From: Paenibacillus alba
Lineage (GTDB): Bacteria; Bacillota; Bacilli; Paenibacillales; NBRC-103111
Reading direction: 5' to 3'
Length of the DNA stretch: 42,444 nucleotides
Assembly (NCBI RefSeq): GCF_013204855.1
Contig: NZ_JABMKZ010000054.1
Coordinates: 1 to 42,444 of the forward strand
Positions 7,717 through 16,796 of the stretch are shown piece by piece. Position numbers and translations under genes: made by a program. The notes beneath the pieces are model-generated. The model searched no databases and was not told where the DNA came from. It saw only the letters and a list, made by a program, of their open reading frames with translations. The stretch's first letter is position 1. Each line of letters starts with the position of its first letter.

Positions 7717-8766
7717 GTGAAGAAGAAAGGCTTTATTTTAATTGTAGTTGTAGTTCTCAGTATGCTATCTCTTGGGTATGATGTTTATAGTTCTCTGGCA
7801 CAAGAAGGGGATCGATTCAAGGATATCTCTGGTCATTGGTCCGAGCAAGCCATTCAAGCAGCTGTCAAATCAGGCTATGTGGATGGATATGCTAATGGCA
7901 GTTTTAAACCGGATTCCCCCATTACTCGAGCTGAGTTTATTAAGATGGCAGCAGTTGCAACAGGAGAGGAAGTAACCAAAGTTGATGGCGATGGTTGGTA
8001 CAAACCCTATGTGGAGCGACTCAAAGAGAAGGGGGTTATCCCTGATATATTCCCGGAAGGATACGCTGAGCCTTTGCAGCGCTACGAAATGGCCATGCTT
8101 TCTGTAAAAAGCACGAATAAAGCATTAAAGGGTACAATGCGCGAAGCGACTTCGTTTGGATTGATACATGGTGTAAGTACAACGGATTTGGATACATATG
8201 GAACAAGTACACGTGCGCAGGCAATTACAATGATTGAACGTATTCTTTCTGTAAAACGGGGTGACAAGCTGCCTGTTGACAAGCATGCGGCGAGTAGAGC
8301 TGAGATCGATGAAACGGGAAGCAACGTTGGGACGATGTTGGGTTTGAAGCCCAAAGAAATAGGAACCACCTGGACTTATGCAGAGGGTGTTACGGTTAGG
8401 TTGAATAAGTTGATTGTGGCTGATCCTGCGGATGTGGATGATCCTTATATGAAGTTGGTGGATATGAGTACTTGGGACAAGACAACGAGCAACATAGATA
8501 ATGTTGTAGTCTTTGCTAATTTCATTGTTGTGGCAACTGAGACAGGGGTAGGGGCACCGGACTTGCATCCTTCACAACTATTATCACAACTTGATGCTTC
8601 AGATCAATTACTCCTTAATGCAAGTCATCAGTTAACACGATGGATGAGATTTACAAGAGATCAAGTAAATGAAGGTTATGTAGCATACGCACTTCCGAAA
8701 AAGATAGCAAGTGAAATGATTGTCTTCGACATTCTAGGAAAACATACTAAATTGGCAGTTAAATAA
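7717..8766 (+). CDS. Secreted S-layer-homology (SLH) domain protein
   Basis: A 349-residue exported protein. An N-terminal signal/anchor helix (about residues 4-28) is followed by three SLH repeats: FKDISGHWSEQAIQAAVKSG (from ~34) with the TRAEF signature, DGWYKPYVERLKEKGVI (~87), and ALKGTMREATSFGLI (~137) with TRAQAI. SLH domains bind pyruvylated secondary cell-wall polymers, so this part should attach to the wall. The C-terminal half (~181-349) matches nothing I recognise. The GTG start has AAAGAGGGG upstream. The gene is 13 bp from the giant secreted protein and very likely co-transcribed; it may be the wall anchor for that protein, which has no SLH domain of its own (inference). Confidence 0.9.
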   Translation: MKKKGFILIVVVVLSMLSLGYDVYSSLAQEGDRFKDISGHWSEQAIQAAVKSGYVDGYANGSFKPDSPITRAEFIKMAAVATGEEVTKVDGDGWYKPYVERLKEKGVIPDIFPEGYAEPLQRYEMAMLSVKSTNKALKGTMREATSFGLIHGVSTTDLDTYGTSTRAQAITMIERILSVKRGDKLPVDKHAASRAEIDETGSNVGTMLGLKPKEIGTTWTYAEGVTVRLNKLIVADPADVDDPYMKLVDMSTWDKTTSNIDNVVVFANFIVVATETGVGAPDLHPSQLLSQLDASDQLLLNASHQLTRWMRFTRDQVNEGYVAYALPKKIASEMIVFDILGKHTKLAVK

Positions 8767-8779
8767 GGGGAGAATTGAA

Positions 8780-11700
8780 TTGCGGACTTTTATAAACAGA
8801 GCAATGCTTTTCTTAATATTAATGGAGTTGTTATTACAGTTCTTCGATCCCAAGGGTGCGCAGGCTTCTTCAATAGTAAAATTATATTACAATTTCGAAC
8901 AAGGTATTTTTAGTCCCTCAATTGTGTCACCACAATACTCTGCTTCTCAAACAAAAATAATTGTTAAGGATATTAGTTCATTTGTCGCTGGTACAATTAC
9001 TAATATTACCTTAAGTAATCAAGGAGGTTCTGGAGGTGTCGCAACAAATAGTGGAAATACAATAACTATTACAAATTTGAGTGGAGGAAGCACCCTTGTA
9101 TATGGGAAGACAGAAACTAAACCAATGCATCAAATTTACCGGCAACCATTAGGGAATATATGGGAACATAATGCAACGAAAACTCCTTATCCAATTGAAT
9201 TCGAAGGTGCTGGGGGTACTCCGTCCCTATACCCAGGAAAGATTCCTCTATATGGTCGTAAAAGGTACACATCCACCACATTTGATTACACAAATGCGAA
9301 CACATTTGGGCCAGATTTGAGGTATGCTTATCAGTCCTCACTATACTCCAATAATGGTGCTAGTGGTGATAGGATAGCTGATTATAACAAAGAAGGTTAT
9401 TCTGTCACAACTGCTTATGCCGTTAATAGACCTGATAATTGGTTTTTATCGGAAACTTCAGCTAACATTTCTGGTGTGGGTTCAGAGATAAATGATGGAG
9501 GTAAGCTAGATCAAAATACTATCAGTATTATTGATGCTGTGAAACCAAGAACTAGTTATGGAGCAGAGCCTTTGGCTTTTGGCAAAGGTGATTTGGATGG
9601 CCAAGGAATGATACGAACTATAATGTTATTAGATGCATCCGTTCCAGCAGATCAAATTCAAGAATCTCCAGATTCGGATGGTTCAGGAGGATTACTAAGA
9701 AATTATGAAATGTTCGCTACAGCCATCTGGCAAGGAACCACCTACAAATACCAAATGTCCATAGATGTAACCTACACCCCACCAGTCAAACCCGACCTCG
9801 CTTCCATTTCCATCGACGCTGGTTCTTGCGTCGTCGTCAATATCAGCACTAATGTCTCAATCAAGTTCAAAAATCTCGGCATAGACATCCCGAGTGGCTC
9901 CACTTTTAATGTGACTCTAGCCGCTGATGGCACAGTTTTCAAAACTTTCACCTACACCTCTGGAGTTAGCTCTGGGCAGATAATTACCGAAACGATCCCC
10001 TACACGTTCAGTGGAACCAAGAGTTTAACACTCGTGGTTGATTCCAGTGATACAATCTCCGAAACCAGTTCATCTAACAACACGTTGAATCAAATTATAA
10101 CCCCACAAGCATCATGTTCACCAAGTGGTGGCAATTTTAGTGGTACCACTAGAGCGGATAAGCCCTCAATAACTTGGAAAGAAAGCAACATCATTCGAGC
10201 GGATTGGACGATTCCTTCAGGTTGTACGCCTGTGCGAGGAAGGTTCGTTCTATCACAATCGACAGGTGGTTATGTCCAGTATGGTTGGAGTAGTTTAACA
10301 GCAGCTTCTACCAACGATATGTCCATTTTTGCTTATGGGATGATGGGTTATCTTGGATACCCAGGGAATATGGAAAGTGGCAGTGTACGGATTGAATACA
10401 AGCTGGAAGACAGCTGCGGAGGAACCTCCTATTTTGGAACAGGTACATTTACTATTGGTCCAAAGCCTCCGAACCGCCCGCCACAGTTTGAAATTGGGTG
10501 GTTCCCGGATGCGGATTATTACAGTCGGACACCGATTCCGGATGCCATTGTTGGAGATAGACTTAACGTGAGACTATTACCAGAAGTAGCTCCTAACCAT
10601 TACGATCCTGATGATGATCTGGTTAATTTTGAATGGCGATTTGCAGAAAGCACAAGTGCATGGATCAAAAGCTTCCCATCACAAGGTTATTTAAAAGGAG
10701 AAGATAAGTTAACTTGGTTAACCGCTCCCCATTCCGTCGGTGATCATACAATCACAGCCCGTATGTGCGATCAACTAGGTGCTTGTACACAAAAAGACGC
10801 AACCATCCATATTATGCGCCCCGAGCCAATTCCTTGTATTAACGTCCCCAGTCGTGTAGTTCAAAACAGACCTTTGACAGCCAACGCAATCAATGGCGCA
10901 TGCAGTAAACCTGCAAAAAACAGAACAATTGAGCAGGAATTTTGGACGAATAAACGGACGGTTTATCCGAATGTCGGTTTTGAAACAATAACGCTAGAAG
11001 TTAGTGACAATCGTGGTGTAAGAAGTTTGCCTGAGAATATGGCGATCAAACAAATCAATGTTGTCGAAGACAAAGCACCAGTAGCTTTAATTAATTTACC
11101 GCTTGTAGCAGTTCGGGGGAGCGTGCCTTTTAAGGATATGTCATATAGTCCTGATGGTGATCTCATCGTTTCTACAACGGCCAGCTACCAGTATGATAGT
11201 GATAATGACGGTAATTTCGATGAACATTCCAGTGTACATATTCCTTTGACTGTTGGTGGGTACACATCATTACCAGCAGCTGTGATTGGCAATTATCGAA
11301 TTACAGTTAAAACAACGGAAGATTGGGGGCTTACGGATACGAAACCGTTTTTTATTTCCATTACAAATGATTCTCCTGAAGTTTCATTTACGGTAACTAG
11401 TGCAAACCCTGAACCTCCACTTTTCAACACGATGAATGAGAGTGAAATGCTCATGGCATTTGGTGATCAATGGCAGGGCTCTAGTTTGACGAACCAAATC
11501 TTAGATAAAGTGAAGAATATTGGTCTTACTTACAACACGGTGACAAAAGGTTTTACCTCACACTATGGCAAAGCTCCCTACAATGCTCCGGTTACAAATT
11601 TGACATTTACTCCCACTACGATAACTTTGGGCAAAGATGCTGGACATAGCTACTATGTACCACAGCTTTTTAGTACACAATATCTAGGCAAAAGGTACGG

Positions 11701-14700
11701 TGTTGCATCGATAGGCGGAATACCTGTAACAATCCTTACAGCTGATTCAGGTGGTGGAACGATAAATGCTTACACTGGAAAGCTTTATTCTGATCCAAAG
11801 GTTTCGTATGAAACAGGTCTTAACTCAGTATCAACTGCAAGTAATACGGGCAACTATTTGTCTTATGACGCTAAAGGTGGGACATACTCGTTGTCGTGTA
11901 GATATTATTACTATGATTCTAGTGATGATGATGTGTATCGCTATTGGTGTGATTACACCCGAAAGAATGCAAGTGGGAACGTCTCTTGGGTAAAAAGTTT
12001 TGAATATGGCAATAGTGGTGTTTTGAATTACATGCAGCTTCCTGCACATGCTTATCAAGTAGGTACTTCATCGATCATGGAAATTAATGAGGATGGAACG
12101 AAAATCAAGCTTCCAGCGGTATTGTTTAAACCAAATGTTTGTTGGTACTGTGGTGGTTCAGATACTTCCGATTGGATAGATGTTGAAACAGGGGTGGTAG
12201 TGCCAACAGCATCTATTGTTAGACCGCCGCAGGCGAGTGGTGCTGTATTCGAAGATGCTGACGTTGTCATTACTGGTCATAGTGATGATGTTAATACGTA
12301 TTACAATTATAACAACAGCAGTAACAGCAGTAATTACAATATGAGCAACAAAGGTACGATGATTAACTACTTGACTTCCTACAATAAGCATACGGGTGTA
12401 ACTACAAGGCTTGATATCAGTTCGGTTCCTTACGATGACGCAGAGAGATATAGCGGTAGTAATTATTTGAATGGCGGGGAATATACAGAAAGAAAATCTT
12501 TACGTGATATTCGCTTTACCGTATCAGCCGATGGGTATGTGTTTATCGTTGACGGGCTAAATAAAATTGTCGTAACAGACAAATACGCTGTTAAAATTGC
12601 AGAATACACGACTGCCGGAATAAGGCCTGTTAGTACGAAAAGTTATTCTGTTTTGTACGAAGATTATCAATTTACGATTGATGGTGCGGGTTTTGGATCA
12701 GATGGGGAGTTTTATGTCATCGCACATGAGCGCCATTTCAAGGACCGGCGATACAACATCGTCCGCACATCTTGCGGGTCTTGTAGTGCTGGCAGCTACA
12801 TATCAAGTTATGACGATGATTATTCAGGTTCTTATGAGAAATATTACTATTACACCATTAAAGGCACAGTAGCGACGAATGCTGATTATGGTGCAAACGA
12901 GCTGGGTCAAATTATGAAGAAAGATACGAATGTAACGGATGCTGATTATTACTTTGACTTCCTGCAAACAAGTCCAAACTATAGTATTCATACACCATCC
13001 GGTATGAGCTTTAGAGCGCAAAATAACAATAATATGTACAGGCTTGAAGTTATTTCAAACCGATTGTCGTTATCTAAGATCGTAAACGGTGTACGAACAG
13101 AGCTGCGAGTAAGTCCTATTGCTTTAAACACAACCGATTTTACTAATTTTAAAATATCCGTTCGAGGATCTAAAATAAAAGTTAGGCTAGGAGCAACACC
13201 TATATTTGATGTAACGGATTCTACGTTTACTTCAGGTACTTACGGGGCATTCATCGGAGGTTTTGGTTCACAGTTTCGAAATGTTTCTGTCAAAATTCCT
13301 ATTGTTGATCATACAAAAATAAGTGACAGAGGTATTGTGGGGGAAGAGCTAACTTATACAACAGCGTTTAATGATCCTGAAGCAGATGCACATTTGGCTG
13401 TTAAGGATAAATGGACGTACGAACATAGGGGCTCAACCAAATTTCTGGATGCCGAAGATGGAAAAAGTGGCATTTCTGCTTTCCACAACCAGACTGTAAC
13501 TGGAAGCCCAGTGCAAATTCTTGATAAAGTCGGAATCTATAAGATGACTTTGATCGGAGAGGATGATCCAGCACCTGCAGGCTACGCTTATCCCAATCCG
13601 ACATTTGCTATGTATCAAGCAGAATCTGATCCTTATGCAAGGAATGTATTGATCCACAGGCGCCCCATTGCTGTTCTTCAGGTTAATCAAGATATTTATT
13701 ACAATGTTACTTACGTTGATCAAAGTTATGATCCTGATCGATGGCTGCCCAGCGGATCGTGTTCTACTGAACCAACGGGAATTAACTATTGCTCTAATCG
13801 TGGGATCGTTGATCGAAGATACGAATATATTTTGCCAGACGGTACTTCGGTTGATGGACAATTACATCGTGTGAAAGAAATGGGCATGTATACGTTCCGA
13901 GTCGCTGCAAAAGATGAATATGGAGCATGGTCTGATTGGGCGGAAGCCTTTATTTGGTTAAATGCGCCTCTAGTTAATCATGCACCATTTGTTCAACTGA
14001 CTTCCCCAACAGGTGTTGATTATGATCATCCAACGGGTTCCGCTTCATCCAACCCTCTCTTTACGTGGAATGCCATAGATTATGATGCAGAAAGCGTCAT
14101 TAGAGCTTATGAGATGGATGTACAGCTTTATTTGTATGATTATTACAGCACACCACAGTATCGCTGGGTTAGCTACACGTATCCGAATGTTGCGAGAGCT
14201 ACCCATTTGAAAAGTGATGGAGTCGTTGTTCCTATGTCCGAGACATATTATATGACGTTGAACAGCGATCAAGTATACAAGGTGAGGGTAAGAGTTCAAG
14301 ATGAGTATGGATTGTGGTCCGATTGGGATGAAAAATATTTCAGCAGCGGTTCTCCGCCAAAGGCCGTGTTAACCTACCCTTCTGGAACGCAAGCGAATCC
14401 GACAGCTATTACAGGGAATTCGTTGATACCTGCTTGGGTCCAAACGGATGTTGATACTGACACCCTATTCCAAAACTGGCAATATCGTATTTTAGATGAA
14501 AATGGGATACAACTTAAATATACTTCCGGAGATGGCTATTTCTATGATTCACTGAAAAGCGGCTCCTATGAACATGGGTGTAGTATTGATTCAGATTCTG
14601 GTTTGAAATACAGGTGTTCCTATTACACACGCCATACATCTTGGACGGCAGAGAATCCATTTCCCATTGCCTATTTACCGAATGATGGTAAACCGATGCA

Positions 14701-15778
14701 GGTGCAAGTTCGTGTACATGATGGAAAGTATTGGTCGGAATGGTCAAACACAGGTTGGTTTCTTACCAATAGTCCGCCTTCTGCCACTATGATTGTTCCG
14801 AGTGGGACTCAGGGAGCGCCAACTCTTTTTTCAGAACTAAAGCCAACTTTTGGATGGCATCAAAATGATCCTGATCCCAATACAACATTCACTTATTTTC
14901 AGCTTCAAATTACAAATGAAACGAACGATGTCATGGTGTTGGACTCTGGGCCGTTGTACCAAGGAACGACTTCAAATTCGGGAAGTTGGGCAGCAACGCA
15001 AAATCTTCCTGCGGGAGAAAAGCTGCGTGTTCGCGCAAGAGTTTTTGATGGGTTTATTTGGTCTGATTATTCGCCACAAACATGGTTTTATATCAATCGG
15101 GCGCCTATCGCGGACTTTGATTGGTCTCCAAAACCGGTTTGGGAAGGGGATCGCGTACAAACGACTAATTCCTCTTATGATCCGGATGGCGATGCACTAA
15201 CTTATTCGTGGAAAATAGAGCAACCGAACGGGATGGTGAAGTCATTTTCCGATACAAATGTGACGGATCGTTTCCTTGATCCTGGCAGCTACCGAATTTC
15301 ATTAACCGTTTCAGATGGTTATGTATCCAGTACTGCTGCCAAAATAATTAGCGTACTCCCGTTAACGATCCAATCTGATGTAACATACACCGCTAATTGG
15401 CATGCGATACACGAAAAAAGTGGACATCAAACCTCGGCAGCACCAAAAGACTTTTATTCCGGAGAAATTTTCATGGTATCCAGTAGAAGCTCGCCTGCTC
15501 CTGTGGATGAAGTTACTGCTTGGTTAGATACAGTAGGATTAGATGGCAAATCGCTTTATGTATCTGAGCAACTAGTTGCTGCCTCTGGGGACGAGACTAA
15601 GTTTATCGGCGAAGTTTTTGACTCGAAATTTCAATCTTTTACGGAGGGCTTGCCACAAGGCTTGCAAACGATCCATTTTCGAATTCGTTATCACAATGGA
15701 ACCGTCAAAACGGAGGATATTCCTGTCCATATCATTGGTAATGTCAATAAATCAATCGGCGTTCATAGAGTACAATAA
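8780..15778 (+). CDS. Giant secreted modular protein (CARDB, PKD, fibronectin III-like domains)
   Basis: A 2332-residue exported protein with signal peptide about 1-29 (AQA-SS). Modules read by eye: unknown N-terminal region (30-335); CARDB-like domain (~337-440, with KPDLASISID and SNNTLNQI); Ig/PKD-like domains (~565-680, ~765-860); a long Tyr/Asp-rich region (~880-1390) with propeller-like strands; a concanavalin/LamG-like domain (~1390-1510); a PKD-like domain (~1627-1733); three fibronectin III-like units starting NHAP/SPPK/SPPS (~1735-2105); a PKD domain from NRAPIADFDWSP (~2107-2194); and a C-terminal tail. WSxW motifs end the domains at residues 1717, 1846, 1985 and 2094. The TTG start has AAGGGGAG 7 bases upstream. 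No wall sortase motif, SLH domain or catalytic site was seen. Likely a surface scaffold or adhesin; the ligand is unknown. Confidence 0.9.
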   Translation: MRTFINRAMLFLILMELLLQFFDPKGAQASSIVKLYYNFEQGIFSPSIVSPQYSASQTKIIVKDISSFVAGTITNITLSNQGGSGGVATNSGNTITITNLSGGSTLVYGKTETKPMHQIYRQPLGNIWEHNATKTPYPIEFEGAGGTPSLYPGKIPLYGRKRYTSTTFDYTNANTFGPDLRYAYQSSLYSNNGASGDRIADYNKEGYSVTTAYAVNRPDNWFLSETSANISGVGSEINDGGKLDQNTISIIDAVKPRTSYGAEPLAFGKGDLDGQGMIRTIMLLDASVPADQIQESPDSDGSGGLLRNYEMFATAIWQGTTYKYQMSIDVTYTPPVKPDLASISIDAGSCVVVNISTNVSIKFKNLGIDIPSGSTFNVTLAADGTVFKTFTYTSGVSSGQIITETIPYTFSGTKSLTLVVDSSDTISETSSSNNTLNQIITPQASCSPSGGNFSGTTRADKPSITWKESNIIRADWTIPSGCTPVRGRFVLSQSTGGYVQYGWSSLTAASTNDMSIFAYGMMGYLGYPGNMESGSVRIEYKLEDSCGGTSYFGTGTFTIGPKPPNRPPQFEIGWFPDADYYSRTPIPDAIVGDRLNVRLLPEVAPNHYDPDDDLVNFEWRFAESTSAWIKSFPSQGYLKGEDKLTWLTAPHSVGDHTITARMCDQLGACTQKDATIHIMRPEPIPCINVPSRVVQNRPLTANAINGACSKPAKNRTIEQEFWTNKRTVYPNVGFETITLEVSDNRGVRSLPENMAIKQINVVEDKAPVALINLPLVAVRGSVPFKDMSYSPDGDLIVSTTASYQYDSDNDGNFDEHSSVHIPLTVGGYTSLPAAVIGNYRITVKTTEDWGLTDTKPFFISITNDSPEVSFTVTSANPEPPLFNTMNESEMLMAFGDQWQGSSLTNQILDKVKNIGLTYNTVTKGFTSHYGKAPYNAPVTNLTFTPTTITLGKDAGHSYYVPQLFSTQYLGKRYGVASIGGIPVTILTADSGGGTINAYTGKLYSDPKVSYETGLNSVSTASNTGNYLSYDAKGGTYSLSCRYYYYDSSDDDVYRYWCDYTRKNASGNVSWVKSFEYGNSGVLNYMQLPAHAYQVGTSSIMEINEDGTKIKLPAVLFKPNVCWYCGGSDTSDWIDVETGVVVPTASIVRPPQASGAVFEDADVVITGHSDDVNTYYNYNNSSNSSNYNMSNKGTMINYLTSYNKHTGVTTRLDISSVPYDDAERYSGSNYLNGGEYTERKSLRDIRFTVSADGYVFIVDGLNKIVVTDKYAVKIAEYTTAGIRPVSTKSYSVLYEDYQFTIDGAGFGSDGEFYVIAHERHFKDRRYNIVRTSCGSCSAGSYISSYDDDYSGSYEKYYYYTIKGTVATNADYGANELGQIMKKDTNVTDADYYFDFLQTSPNYSIHTPSGMSFRAQNNNNMYRLEVISNRLSLSKIVNGVRTELRVSPIALNTTDFTNFKISVRGSKIKVRLGATPIFDVTDSTFTSGTYGAFIGGFGSQFRNVSVKIPIVDHTKISDRGIVGEELTYTTAFNDPEADAHLAVKDKWTYEHRGSTKFLDAEDGKSGISAFHNQTVTGSPVQILDKVGIYKMTLIGEDDPAPAGYAYPNPTFAMYQAESDPYARNVLIHRRPIAVLQVNQDIYYNVTYVDQSYDPDRWLPSGSCSTEPTGINYCSNRGIVDRRYEYILPDGTSVDGQLHRVKEMGMYTFRVAAKDEYGAWSDWAEAFIWLNAPLVNHAPFVQLTSPTGVDYDHPTGSASSNPLFTWNAIDYDAESVIRAYEMDVQLYLYDYYSTPQYRWVSYTYPNVARATHLKSDGVVVPMSETYYMTLNSDQVYKVRVRVQDEYGLWSDWDEKYFSSGSPPKAVLTYPSGTQANPTAITGNSLIPAWVQTDVDTDTLFQNWQYRILDENGIQLKYTSGDGYFYDSLKSGSYEHGCSIDSDSGLKYRCSYYTRHTSWTAENPFPIAYLPNDGKPMQVQVRVHDGKYWSEWSNTGWFLTNSPPSATMIVPSGTQGAPTLFSELKPTFGWHQNDPDPNTTFTYFQLQITNETNDVMVLDSGPLYQGTTSNSGSWAATQNLPAGEKLRVRARVFDGFIWSDYSPQTWFYINRAPIADFDWSPKPVWEGDRVQTTNSSYDPDGDALTYSWKIEQPNGMVKSFSDTNVTDRFLDPGSYRISLTVSDGYVSSTAAKIISVLPLTIQSDVTYTANWHAIHEKSGHQTSAAPKDFYSGEIFMVSSRSSPAPVDEVTAWLDTVGLDGKSLYVSEQLVAASGDETKFIGEVFDSKFQSFTEGLPQGLQTIHFRIRYHNGTVKTEDIPVHIIGNVNKSIGVHRVQ

Positions 15779-15782
15779 TAAT

Positions 15783-15810
15783 AAGCAGTTATCTTCGGAT
15801 AGCTGCTTTT
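15783..15810 (+). terminator. Terminator after the SLH/giant protein operon
   Basis: AAGCAGTTATC and GATAGCTGCTT pair (one G-U) around a UUCG tetraloop and are followed by T residues, 5 bases after the stop codon of the giant protein. Confidence 0.85.
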
Positions 15811-15842
15811 AACATGAAATCGGTGAATAACCTGTTGGCCTA

Positions 15843-15851
15843 TGGTACAAT
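15843..15851 (+). promoter_or_regulatory. Extended -10 promoter of the HAD phosphatase gene
   Basis: TGG-TACAAT matches an extended -10 element (TG, one base, hexamer 15846-15851). Transcription would start near 15858, which rules out the upstream ATG at 15814 and supports the TTG at 15889. Confidence 0.4.
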
Positions 15852-15888
15852 TAAACGATCTAAATGGGAGACAAGGAGAGAGAATACT

Positions 15889-16695
15889 TTGACATATCGA
15901 CTAATTGCTCTGGACGTAGACGGAACGCTTTTAACGGATGAGCATGAACTGACGGCTCAAACGATTCAAACCATTCGTGAAGTGCATGATCAAGGAGCAC
16001 ACATTGTGCTGTGCACTGGAAGGGCTCCTGACAGTACGCTGCCTCTTCTTCAGCAGCTTGGTTTAGAAGGAACGATGATTACGCATAACGGTGCTGCAAC
16101 GGTTTATGCAGATGAACGTGGACTCACCTTAGTCAATGAGTTTGCTTTTACATTACCAGAAATTGAATCTATGTTAGGCTATGTGAGAAAAGAGGGGATT
16201 CATTTCGATGTGTGCACCTCTTTTAATATGTATATTGAACGGATTAGTGCATATGAGAAGCAGATGTACAAGAAGTTCCTGATAACCCCCAAACTGGTAA
16301 CCGATGTATCAGAGCTTGGACTTCCAATTGTGAAATATACGCTTTTTAGTCAATCGGATATTTTGGACCGAGTTCAGAAGGAATGGGAAGAGCAGCAATT
16401 ATATGGTCATTTGCGGATGATTAGAAGCGGGGATTTATTTATTGATGTCATGAGCCCAGCCGCTAATAAAGGCAACGCTCTAAAAGCATTGGCAGCGTCT
16501 CTGGAGATTGATCCGAGCGAAATTATGGCCATCGGCAATTATTATAATGATTTGGAAATGATGGATTTTGCCGGCTTAGGTATCGCTGTGGCCAATTCTC
16601 CTGAGGGTGTGTTGAAAGCCGCGGATGCTGTCACATCTTCTAATAATGAACAAGGTGTGCATGAAGCTTTAGTTAAATATTGTTTATCATATTAA
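15889..16695 (+). CDS. Cof-type HAD-superfamily phosphatase
   Basis: A 268-residue cytoplasmic hydrolase of the Cof/YidA subfamily (HAD class IIB), which dephosphorylates sugar phosphates or similar small metabolites. Motif I is IALDVDGTLL at the N-terminus with both catalytic aspartates. Motif II is CTGRAP, the conserved lysine lies in SPAANKGNAL, and motif IV is MAIGNYYNDLEMM, followed by GIAVANSPEGV. The TTG at 15889 has AGGAG (15874-15878) upstream. An in-frame ATG at 15814 directly follows a terminator and lacks a ribosome site. The gene sits between two large surface protein genes but has its own promoter, so a functional link to them is uncertain. The substrate cannot be predicted. Confidence 0.9.
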   Translation: MTYRLIALDVDGTLLTDEHELTAQTIQTIREVHDQGAHIVLCTGRAPDSTLPLLQQLGLEGTMITHNGAATVYADERGLTLVNEFAFTLPEIESMLGYVRKEGIHFDVCTSFNMYIERISAYEKQMYKKFLITPKLVTDVSELGLPIVKYTLFSQSDILDRVQKEWEEQQLYGHLRMIRSGDLFIDVMSPAANKGNALKALAASLEIDPSEIMAIGNYYNDLEMMDFAGLGIAVANSPEGVLKAADAVTSSNNEQGVHEALVKYCLSY

Positions 16696-16703
16696 ATTTG
16701 GAT

Positions 16704-16729
16704 AAAATCCTCGCTTTTTGGGGATTTTT
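16704..16729 (+). terminator. Weak terminator after the HAD gene
   Basis: AAAATCC (16704-16710) pairs with GGATTTT (16722-16728), with a short T-run at the end. Confidence 0.45.
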
Positions 16730-16796
16730 GTCGTTTCAGGGGTGTTTCCATATTATAGCGTATGATAGAATGAGAGCATGAATACTAGTCAGGGAT

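Noticed and set aside
15814..15888. Upstream ATG start giving a longer HAD protein
   Set aside because: The extra 25 codons begin directly after a terminator, have no ribosome site, and precede the likely transcription start.
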